A DNA stretch of 64,000 nt from Agromyces bauzanensis. Lineage in GTDB: Bacteria > Actinomycetota > Actinomycetes > Actinomycetales > Microbacteriaceae. Of this stretch, positions 55,061 to 64,000 are shown in pieces. Each line of letters begins with the position of its first letter. The first letter of the stretch is position 1. The stretch covers positions 97,532 through 161,531 of the forward strand of contig NZ_BMMD01000007.1 of NCBI RefSeq assembly GCF_014645655.1. Direction: 5' to 3'. A program made the position numbers and the translations under genes. Under the pieces are notes generated by a model, which ran no database searches, had not been told where the DNA came from, and saw only the letters and a program-made list of their open reading frames with translations.

Positions 55061-56277
55061 CCGGGCCAACCAGCATGACCGGCACCACCACCGATTGGCA
55101 ACAGCGGTTCGATCGCCGAATCATGCGCTCGATGGCCATGCCGCTCGCGAAGCTCGACCACGGCCGCGGTGCGCGCGTCTGGGACGCCGACGGCAACGAG
55201 TACCTCGACTTCCTCGCCGGCATCGCCGTGAACTCGCTCGGACACGCGCACCCCGTGTTCGTCGAGGCAGTCTCGACCCAGGCGGCGCGCCTCGCGCACG
55301 TGTCGAACTACTTCACGTCGGAGCCCGCCCTCGAACTCGCCGAGCGCGTGACGCGCCTCTCGGGCGCCGGCGACGAGGGACGCGCCTGGTTCGGCAACTC
55401 CGGCGCCGAGGCGAACGAGGCGGCGTTCAAGCTCGCCCGCCTCAACAACTCCGGCGGCGCCCGCACGCGCGTCCTCGCGCTCGTCGACGCGTTCCACGGT
55501 CGCACCATGGGTTCGCTCGCGCTCACCGGCAAGCCGCACATGCGCGACGCGTTCGAGCCGCTGCCCGGCGGGGTCGAGCACATCGACGCCACCATCAGGG
55601 CGCTCGAGGCCGCCGTCGACGACGGGGTCGCCGCGCTGTTCGTCGAGCCCATCCAGGGCGAGGCCGGCGTGGTCGAGCTGCCCGACGGCTTCCTCTCCGC
55701 TGCGCGCGACCTCACGCGACGCCACGGCGTGCTGCTCATCGTCGACGAGATCCAGACCGGCGCCGGCCGCACGGGCGAGTGGTTCGGGTTCCAGCACGAG
55801 GGCGTCGTGCCCGATGCCATCACGATCGCGAAGGGCATCGGCGGCGGCTTCCCGATCGGCGGCCTCGTGACCTTCGGCCACGCGTCGACGCTGTACTCGA
55901 GGGGCCAGCACGGCTCGACCTTCGGGGGCAACCCGCTCGCCACGCACGTCGCCAATGCGGTGCTCGGCGAGATCGAGCGGGCGGGCCTCGTCGAGAACGC
56001 CGCCCTGCGCGGTCGGCAAGTCCGTGCTCGCGTCGAGGGGCTCGACTCGCCGCTCGTCGCGGGCATCCGCGGCCGGGGCCTGCTGCTCGGCGTCGCGCTC
56101 GCGGAGCCCGTCGCGCAGCTGGTCTCGAACGCCGCCATGCAGGCCGGGCTCATCGTGAACGCCGCCAACGACTCGACCATCCGCATCGCGCCGCCCCTCA
56201 TCATCGACGAGGCCGACATCGACGAGTTCGCCGAGCGTTTCACGCGTGCGCTCGCCGCCGCCGCCGCCGCCCTCTGA
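55057..56277 (+). CDS. argD: Acetylornithine aminotransferase
   Basis: PLP enzyme, 406 residues from ATG 55057 (ATG 55075 possible). [64 protein letters not shown], and PLP lysine Lys259 in [14 protein letters not shown]. Makes N-acetylornithine. Confidence 0.96.
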   Translation: MTGPTSMTGTTTDWQQRFDRRIMRSMAMPLAKLDHGRGARVWDADGNEYLDFLAGIAVNSLGHAHPVFVEAVSTQAARLAHVSNYFTSEPALELAERVTRLSGAGDEGRAWFGNSGAEANEAAFKLARLNNSGGARTRVLALVDAFHGRTMGSLALTGKPHMRDAFEPLPGGVEHIDATIRALEAAVDDGVAALFVEPIQGEAGVVELPDGFLSAARDLTRRHGVLLIVDEIQTGAGRTGEWFGFQHEGVVPDAITIAKGIGGGFPIGGLVTFGHASTLYSRGQHGSTFGGNPLATHVANAVLGEIERAGLVENAALRGRQVRARVEGLDSPLVAGIRGRGLLLGVALAEPVAQLVSNAAMQAGLIVNAANDSTIRIAPPLIIDEADIDEFAERFTRALAAAAAAL

Positions 56278-56308
56278 CCACGGACCCGATCCACACGAAC
56301 GGAATCGC

Positions 56309-58671
<2,363 letters not shown>

Positions 58672-58679
58672 CCGATCGC

Positions 58680-59300
58680 ATGTCGGCGAGGCTCGTCACC
58701 GTCGGGCGCGAGTACTTCGCGCGCGACCCGGTGGAGCTCGGCCCGCTGCTGCTCGGCGCGGTGCTCGCGTACCAGAGCGACGAGGGCCCGGTGGCCGTGC
58801 GGCTCTCGGAGGTCGAGGCGTACCGGGGCGTCGGCGAGGACCCCGGATCGCACGCGTTCCGCGGCGAGACGCGGCGCAACGCCGTCATGTTCGGCGAGGC
58901 CGCGCACCTGTACGCCTACTTCACGTACGGCATGCACACGTGCCTCAACATCGTGGCGGGGCATCCGGGCACCTCGGCCGGGGTGTTGCTGCGCGGCGGC
59001 ACGATCGTCGAGGGCATCGAGCTCGCCCGCGAGCGGCGGGCCGGGGCATCCGACCGCGACCTCGCCCGGGGACCCGCACGACTCGCCGTGGCGATGGGAG
59101 TGCCACTCTCGGCGGGCGGATCCGACCTGCTCGCCCCGCCGTTCTCGCTCGTGGTGGCAGCCGAGCCCGTGCCCTTCGAGCACGGGCCGCGCACCGGCAT
59201 CAGCGGACCGGGCGGGGGAGCGGCGTTCCCGTGGCGGTTCTGGATCCCGGGCGACCCGGGCGTGTCGCCCTACCGCCGTCACGCGCGCTCGCACGCGTAG
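58680..59300 (+). CDS. DNA-3-methyladenine glycosylase (AAG/Mpg family)
   Basis: 206 residues. Removes alkylated purines from DNA. Family motifs: VRLSEVEAYRGVGEDPGSHAF with the catalytic Glu, NAVMFGEAAHLYAYFTYGMH, LNIVAGHPG, and GPARLAVAMGV. ATG 58680 lies 9 nt after argH, matching the argH-mpg-tyrS order seen in other actinobacteria. Confidence 0.94.
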   Translation: MSARLVTVGREYFARDPVELGPLLLGAVLAYQSDEGPVAVRLSEVEAYRGVGEDPGSHAFRGETRRNAVMFGEAAHLYAYFTYGMHTCLNIVAGHPGTSAGVLLRGGTIVEGIELARERRAGASDRDLARGPARLAVAMGVPLSAGGSDLLAPPFSLVVAAEPVPFEHGPRTGISGPGGGAAFPWRFWIPGDPGVSPYRRHARSHA

Positions 59301-59411
59301 TCTCCCGGTGGCTCCTCCTCGCGACGGCGGTCGGAGGTCGAGCCGCCCGCGCGAGTATCGGCCGCCGTCGTCGGGTATGCCGACCGCGCGCGCCGCGCGC
59401 CGCGCGACGCG

Positions 59412-60011
59412 TCAGCGCAACGCGAGGTGCACGACGAGCGCCGCGGCGCACGCCCAGATGAGGCTCGCGAACGTGCCGATGATGAACCGCTCGCGTGCCT
59501 CGGGGGCTTCGAGCTCGGTGAACCGCCCGACGCCCTTGACGGCGACGACGATGGCGAGCGCCTCGGGGAATCCCGCGATGATGGCACCGGCCGACGCGAT
59601 GCGCTCGAGCACGCCGATCGTGAGGCCGCCGCGGAGCACCTCTCGACGGGCCCCCGTGGTGACCCCCATGCGCTGCTCGTCGGCCGTCGGCCGCTCGGTG
59701 ATGATGATGCCACCGTGGAGACCGGGCGCGACGGTGCCCATCGCGAGTCGCAGCGCCGTGGCCGCGGCCGGGCTCCCGCCGAACACCGCGATCGTGAACC
59801 CGAGGATCGTGACGAGGGGGGCGAAGCCCATGCGCGCCGGCTCGCCGAGCGTCGCCGCGGCCATGATCGCGACCGCGAGCGTACCCGCCGAGAACCACAG
59901 GTAGGGCGCGCGGGGCCGGAGGAAGGCGAGCACCGACAGCGCCGTGGCCGCGACGAGCGAGGCCAGCAGCGTCGACCAGGAGACGGCTTCGGCGACGGCG
60001 GCGAGGTTCAC
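59412..60011 (-). CDS. Integral membrane protein, unknown function
   Basis: 199 residues from GTG 60011 with AAGGAG upstream. About five membrane helices: TLLASLVAATALSVLAFL, LWFSAGTLAVAIMAAATLG, MGFAPLVTILGFTIAVFGG, VLERIASAGAIIAGFPEALA, and IIGTFASLIWACAAALVVHL. A polar loop in the middle reads ITERPTADEQRMG. Lies 71 nt after the SatD-like gene and probably shares its transcript. I do not know a named family for it. Confidence 0.8.
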   Translation of the reverse strand: MNLAAVAEAVSWSTLLASLVAATALSVLAFLRPRAPYLWFSAGTLAVAIMAAATLGEPARMGFAPLVTILGFTIAVFGGSPAAATALRLAMGTVAPGLHGGIIITERPTADEQRMGVTTGARREVLRGGLTIGVLERIASAGAIIAGFPEALAIVVAVKGVGRFTELEAPEARERFIIGTFASLIWACAAALVVHLALR

Positions 60012-60082
60012 GGGGCTCCTTCCGGCGCGGCCCGGCGGCTGCGGCTTCGAGCAGTGTAGCGAGCCGGCGCCGGGCGACGCGA

Positions 60083-60706
60083 TCACTCCCGCGCGGTGCG
60101 TTCGGAATCGGCGTGGAGCCGCTCCAGCAGCCGCACGAGCGCCGGGCGGGCCTCCTCCTCGGCGCGCCACCTGGCCGCCTTGAGCCGGGCGCTCACGGCG
60201 GCGGCGCTCACGTCGAGGAGCGCCGCGGCCTCCTTCTGCTGATGGCCCGCTCGCATCAGCTCGACGACCTCCCAGCCGTGTTCCGAGCGGCGGTCGCGGA
60301 GGAGTACCAGCAGCCGAATCAGTGCTTCGACGTCCGCGGACGCGGTCGTCAGCTCAGGCGAGCCGGCGCGGAGTGCGAAGCGGCCGTCGGCGCGCTTCGC
60401 GGCACCGACTGCCTCGCGCGCGGCGACGAAGGCGGCGCCGGTGGCCTTGCGAGCGGCGTCGGGAAGGGGCATCCGGATGCCGCCCACTCCGACGCCGACG
60501 CTCCACCACCCGGTGCGCGTGGTGTCGAGCACGATCCCGATCGTCGCCTCGGCCGACGCGGTGACCAGCTGGATCTCATCGCCCGCCGTCTGGTCGGCGG
60601 GCAGCGCGAGGTCGTCGCCGTACGTCGCGGTGAGCTCCTCGACGAGGTCGCCAGTTCGGTCGGTGTCGCGGCGGCTCGCGACCTGGTCGGCGGTGATGAC
60701 GAACAC
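60083..60706 (-). CDS. SatD-like protein with C-terminal helix-turn-helix
   Basis: 207 residues from GTG 60706, with CGGAGGG upstream. The N terminus FVITADQVASRRDTDRTGDL and the segment GDEIQLVTASAEA resemble the SatD family (named from the streptococcal acid-tolerance operon; function unknown). The C-terminal 70 residues look like a small HTH: LMRAGHQQKEAAALLDVSAA then VSARLKAARWRAEEE. It could regulate itself and the membrane protein gene. Confidence 0.65.
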   Translation of the reverse strand: MFVITADQVASRRDTDRTGDLVEELTATYGDDLALPADQTAGDEIQLVTASAEATIGIVLDTTRTGWWSVGVGVGGIRMPLPDAARKATGAAFVAAREAVGAAKRADGRFALRAGSPELTTASADVEALIRLLVLLRDRRSEHGWEVVELMRAGHQQKEAAALLDVSAAAVSARLKAARWRAEEEARPALVRLLERLHADSERTARE

Positions 60707-60745
60707 GTATGGCCCTCCGATGAGTGATACGACCTTGAACAGTCA

Positions 60746-60797
60746 GCATCAATGGTACAGAGCTGACTGAGTCATATCAGTGATCAGTGCTTGATGC
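60746..60797. promoter_or_regulatory. Repeat-rich control region between satD-like gene and tyrS
   Basis: GCATCAA (60746-60752) and TTGATGC (60791-60797) form a wide inverted repeat. Inside lie the palindrome TGACT-G-AGTCA (60764-60774) and the tandem ATCAGTG-ATCAGTG (60776-60789). The stretch is markedly AT-richer than its surroundings and should hold the satD-like promoter and operator. Confidence 0.5.
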
Positions 60798-60844
60798 GGC
60801 GGAATCAATCCTGGAACCTGAATCAAGTCATCGGGGCCCGCTGG

Positions 60845-60850
60845 TACCCT
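60845..60850 (+). promoter_or_regulatory. -10 element of tyrS
   Basis: TACCCT, 7 nt before the GTG start. The message would be leaderless, leaving no room for a T-box. Confidence 0.45.
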
Positions 60851-60857
60851 TGCTGGC

Positions 60858-62159
60858 GTGTCAGACCCAGTGATCCTCGCATCCCAGCAGAACGACGCCT
60901 CCTTCGAGGACGTCTGGGAGGAGCTCGTCTGGCGTGGCCTCGTGCACGTGTCGACCGACCAGGCTGCGCTGAAGGAGCTCCTCGCGGGCGAGCCGATCAC
61001 GTATTACTGCGGGTTCGACCCCACCGCGCCCAGCCTGCATCTCGGCAACCTCGTGCAGATCCTCACCATGCGCCGACTGCAACTGGCCGGCCACGAGCCC
61101 CTCGGGCTGGTGGGCGGCTCGACGGGGCTCATCGGCGACCCGCGACCCACGGCGGAGCGCACGCTGAACACGAAGGAGACCGTGGCCGAGTGGGTGGGCT
61201 ACCTGCGCGCGCAGGTGAGTCGGTTCCTGTCGGGCGAGGGCGACAACGCCGTGCGGATGGTCAACAACCTCGATTGGACGGCCGATCTCTCGGCCATCGA
61301 CTTCCTGCGCGACATCGGCAAGCACTACCGCGTCGGCACCATGTTGAAGAAGGATGCCGTGGCGTCGCGTCTCAACTCCGACGTGGGCATCAGCTACACC
61401 GAGTTCAGCTACCAGATCCTGCAGGGCTTCGACTACCTCGAGCTGTACCGACAGTACGGCTGCGTCCTGCAGACCGGCGGCAGCGACCAGTGGGGCAACC
61501 TGACGAGCGGCACCGACCTCATCCACAGGGTCGAGGGCGAGCACGTGCACGCCATCGGCACGCCGCTCGTCACGAACTCCGACGGCACGAAGTTCGGCAA
61601 GAGCGAGGGCAATGCCATCTGGCTGGATGCCGCGATGTGCAGCCCGTACCGCTTCTACCAGTTCTGGCTCAACACCGACGACGCGGACGTCGTGTCGCGG
61701 CTGAAGATCTTCACGTTCCTCAGTCGGGCGCGCATCGAGGAGATCGCGGAGCTCGTGGAGCGGGAGCCGTTCCGCCGCGAGGCGCAGCGAGTGCTCGCGC
61801 ACGAGGCGACCACGCTCGTGCACGGCGAGGAGGCCACGGCGAAGGTCGTCGCCGCGTCCGAGGCCCTCTTCGGTCGCGGCGACCTGTCGGCGCTCGATCC
61901 CGACACGCTCGAAGCGGCGCTGCGGGAGTTGCCGAACACCACGACGTCGCCGGATGCCCCGATCGCGCAGCTGCTCGCCGACACCGGGCTGGTCTCGAGC
62001 CAGAGCGAAGGCCGGCGAGCCATCGCCCAGGGCGGAGTCTCGCTCGACAACGTGAAGATCGACGACGAGACGGCGACCATCGAGGACCGCGTCGCGCGCG
62101 GCGGCATGGCGGTGCTCCGGCGCGGCAAGAAGACGCTCGCGGGCATCTTCGTCGAGTGA
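60858..62159 (+). CDS. tyrS: Tyrosine-tRNA ligase
   Basis: 433 residues, class I, GTG start. HIGH-like PTAPSLHLGNLVQ, tyrosine site YQILQGFDYLEL and GGSDQWGNLTSGTDL, KMSKS-like KFGKSEGN. A C-terminal S4 RNA-binding domain (about 365-430: LLADTGLVSSQSEGRRAIAQ) is present. Full length. Confidence 0.97.
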   Translation: MSDPVILASQQNDASFEDVWEELVWRGLVHVSTDQAALKELLAGEPITYYCGFDPTAPSLHLGNLVQILTMRRLQLAGHEPLGLVGGSTGLIGDPRPTAERTLNTKETVAEWVGYLRAQVSRFLSGEGDNAVRMVNNLDWTADLSAIDFLRDIGKHYRVGTMLKKDAVASRLNSDVGISYTEFSYQILQGFDYLELYRQYGCVLQTGGSDQWGNLTSGTDLIHRVEGEHVHAIGTPLVTNSDGTKFGKSEGNAIWLDAAMCSPYRFYQFWLNTDDADVVSRLKIFTFLSRARIEEIAELVEREPFRREAQRVLAHEATTLVHGEEATAKVVAASEALFGRGDLSALDPDTLEAALRELPNTTTSPDAPIAQLLADTGLVSSQSEGRRAIAQGGVSLDNVKIDDETATIEDRVARGGMAVLRRGKKTLAGIFVE

Positions 62160-62170
62160 GGGACCGCTCG

Positions 62171-63553
62171 ATGGCGACCGGCTCGGCCGAACGGCTCGTG
62201 CGTCGCGTGTGGGCCGAGTTGTCACGCGCCCCCTCGGAACTGGACGCCCTCGGTACGTTGCCCGAGGCGCCGCTGCCGGCCCGTCTGGACGTGTCGGGAC
62301 TCGCGGTCGGCGCGGTCGCGGCCGCGAGTCTCGCCGCCGCCTCGAAGGTCGGCGGCGGCCTCGGGGCGGGGAGGCTCCGACTCGACGGCGACCGGATCGC
62401 GGCCGCATTCACGGAGGACCGGGTGTTCCGCTGGAATGGGGAGCGGCCTGACGTGCGGGCGCCGCTCTCTGGCTTCTGGTGCGCCGCCGATGGGTGGGTG
62501 CGCACGCACGGCAACTACCCGCATCATGCACGAGCGCTGCGCCGGGTGCTCGGCGTCCCCGAGTCGGCCGGGAGCGACGAGGTCGCCGCGGCGATCCGCG
62601 ATCGCCGGGCCGAGGAACTCTCGGCCGCGGTCACGGCCGCCGAGGGGCTGTGCGTCGTCGTTCGCGCCGAGGATCCGCCCGTCGACGCCGAACTCCTCGA
62701 GCGACCCCTGATCGAGGTGACGAGCCTCGGCGCGGCATCCGCTCGCCGGCGTCCGAGGTCGACGGATGCCGCGGCCGCACCACTCGCGGGCGTGCGCGTG
62801 CTGGACCTCACGCGAGTCATCGCCGGACCCGTCGCCACCCGAACTCTGGCGCTGCTCGGCGCGGACGTGCTCCGAGTCGATCCGCCCGAACCCGCCGAGC
62901 TGGGCTGGCAGCACGTGCTGATGGGTGCCGGGAAGCGCTCGACGATCCTCGACGTGCGCCGGGCGAGCGACGCAGCGACGTTCAACATGCTGCTCGGCAG
63001 TGCCGACGTCGTCGTGCTCGGCTATCGGCCGGCGTCGCTGGCCCGGCACCGGCTCGATCCGTGGAGTCTCGTGGCGTGGCACCCGGGGCTCGTCATCGCA
63101 CAGTTGTCGGCATGGGGGTTCGATGGCGACGAAGCCGAACGCGCGGGCTTCGACAGCCTCGTGCAGGCCGCGAGCGGCATCGCATTCGTCGAAGGCGAGC
63201 CCGATCGGCCCGGCGCGCTGCCTGCGCAGGCGCTCGACCACGGCACGGGGTACCTGCTCGCGGCCGCGGTGATCACCCTCCTCGAGCGCCAGAGCTCCGA
63301 GGGCGGTTCGTGGCTGGCGCGGATGACGCCGCGCCGAACGGCATCCGAACTCCTCGCGATGCCGCGCACAGCCGAGCTCGAACCGGCCGCGGCGCTCTCC
63401 GGCCACGAGCACCCGGCGCAGGCCGCAGAGGTGAGCGGCGCCATCGGCGAACTGCGGCTGGTCCGCCCAGCGATCGTGCTCCAATCGCCGCTCGAGGAGT
63501 GGCCGGCCGCACCGCATCGATGGGGTTCGGATCGCCCCGAGTGGAGGGGCTGA
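62171..63553 (+). CDS. CaiB/BaiF (family III) CoA-transferase-like protein
   Basis: 460 residues from ATG 62171. The N-terminal 200 residues are a divergent family III half: GFWCAADGWVRTHGNYPHHA. The second half (about 200-400) has the better match: LAGVRVLDLTRVIAGPVATR then TLALLGADVLRVDPPE, and a late SLVQAASGIAFVEGEP. Family III enzymes move CoA between acids; here the substrate is unknown. The usual catalytic Asp cannot be placed with confidence, so activity is uncertain. It follows tyrS by 11 nt. Confidence 0.75.
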   Translation: MATGSAERLVRRVWAELSRAPSELDALGTLPEAPLPARLDVSGLAVGAVAAASLAAASKVGGGLGAGRLRLDGDRIAAAFTEDRVFRWNGERPDVRAPLSGFWCAADGWVRTHGNYPHHARALRRVLGVPESAGSDEVAAAIRDRRAEELSAAVTAAEGLCVVVRAEDPPVDAELLERPLIEVTSLGAASARRRPRSTDAAAAPLAGVRVLDLTRVIAGPVATRTLALLGADVLRVDPPEPAELGWQHVLMGAGKRSTILDVRRASDAATFNMLLGSADVVVLGYRPASLARHRLDPWSLVAWHPGLVIAQLSAWGFDGDEAERAGFDSLVQAASGIAFVEGEPDRPGALPAQALDHGTGYLLAAAVITLLERQSSEGGSWLARMTPRRTASELLAMPRTAELEPAAALSGHEHPAQAAEVSGAIGELRLVRPAIVLQSPLEEWPAAPHRWGSDRPEWRG

Positions 63554-63583
63554 CGCGCGACACGCCCGGGATGCAACATCGAG

Positions 63584-63612
63584 TTGCACGCCCCCCGGGT
63601 TACACGTAGAGT
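63584..63612 (+). promoter_or_regulatory. rRNA operon promoter
   Basis: TTGCAC (63584-63589), a 17-nt spacer and TAGAGT (63607-63612), a near-consensus promoter. The -35 is inside the inverted repeat TGCAAC-ATCGA-GTTGCA (63572-63588), itself flanked by CCCGGG blocks. Confidence 0.7.
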
Positions 63613-63618
63613 ATCCAC

Positions 63619-64000
63619 TCGTTGCCCCAAAGGTGCGAACGAGCGAGAGAGTTCATCGAACACCTGCTCATCGCCCTCAAGCGGAACGATTCCAAGCCTC
63701 GAACAGACCTCTGGTCGATCGCTTGAAGCATGCGGACTCGTCCTTCGGGATGACCGGGATGGAACAAACGAACCAGCCTCGGATGGGATGCCGTTTCGGC
63801 GCCGAACCGGGTGCGTCCGTTTCTTGAGAACTCAATAGCGTGCACTATGTTCAATGCCAATTTTTGTATCCTGTGTTCTTTGCCCTTTTGGGGTGGGGGG
63901 GATGGGTTTTTTTGGATTGATGGACAGTCAGCAGTTTTGATTGTTTTTCAGCCTGAGATCAGATTTGCCTGATGCCTTTCGGGGTTGTTGGGTGCCAAGT
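63619..64000 (+). other. 5' leader of an rRNA operon, 16S beyond the window
   Basis: About 380 nt without a credible gene. The palindrome TTGAGAACTCAA (63824-63835), within the common actinobacterial pre-16S motif TTGAGAACTCAA-N-AGCGTG, and the boxA-like TGTTCTTTG (63874-63882) identify it. The last about 140 nt are unusually T-rich for this genome. The 16S start (AGAGTTTGATC) is not reached. Confidence 0.75.

Noticed and set aside
63600..63860. Short frames on both strands after the CoA-transferase-like gene
   Set aside because: They lie in the rRNA leader, change composition with it, and show no protein features.

Overview
The window is high-GC chromosomal DNA of an actinobacterium. Its gene order, the palindromic intergenic repeats and the gene complement point to the family Microbacteriaceae (an Agromyces- or Microbacterium-like organism); the genus is not certain. 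Coding density is very high. I saw no insertion sequence, prophage, CRISPR array or tRNA gene. Many genes carry a TANNNT -10 element 6-9 nt before the start codon, so leaderless transcription appears common.

Layout. (1) 1-11 kb holds the conserved actinobacterial block ftsK-pgsA-cinA-clgR-DUF3046-recA-recX-miaB-miaA-dapF, then a divergent methyltransferase/hflX pair. Between cinA and clgR lies a scar (about 2.92-3.85 kb) made of the broken remains of a tricarboxylate-type two-component system and its TctA permease. (2) 12.4-16 kb is a metF-metE methionine operon behind a possibly structured leader. (3) 16-18.4 kb has an alpha/beta hydrolase and lexA divergent from a LysM division-suppressor-like gene, with LexA-box-like sites between them. 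(4) 18.4-23.2 kb is hisC-hisB-hisH-priA followed by an SseB-like gene and a membrane protein gene.

(5) 23-32.3 kb, minus strand, is the most unusual part. It carries an Hsp70-like ATPase with a membrane anchor and a Pro-Glu stalk, a very large ATPase/LuxR regulator resembling mycobacterial IniR, an IniB-like protein made of acidic EDSF repeats, and two dynamin-like GTPases resembling IniA and IniC. It looks like an iniBAC envelope-stress operon in a non-mycobacterial lineage, with its regulator and an added Hsp70. (6) 32.4-41.6 kb has a secreted TAP-type hydrolase, a PLP-dependent decarboxylase, the giant helicase Lhr, a frameshifted Fpg/Nei-type glycosylase and a family 2 glycosyltransferase.

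(7) 41.8-51.7 kb is a translation block: DUF1844, then infC (apparent AUC start)-rpmI-rplT-trmH, a gluABCD glutamate uptake operon, and pheS-pheT. (8) 51.7-59.3 kb is the arginine cluster argCJBDFH followed by a 3-methyladenine glycosylase gene. It is preceded by an unannotated, Arg-rich 35-codon leader peptide with overlapping RNA hairpins. argG and argR are not in the cluster. (9) 59.4-64 kb has a SatD-like protein and a membrane protein on the minus strand, tyrS and a CoA-transferase family III-like gene on the plus strand, and finally an rRNA operon promoter and leader; the window ends before 16S.
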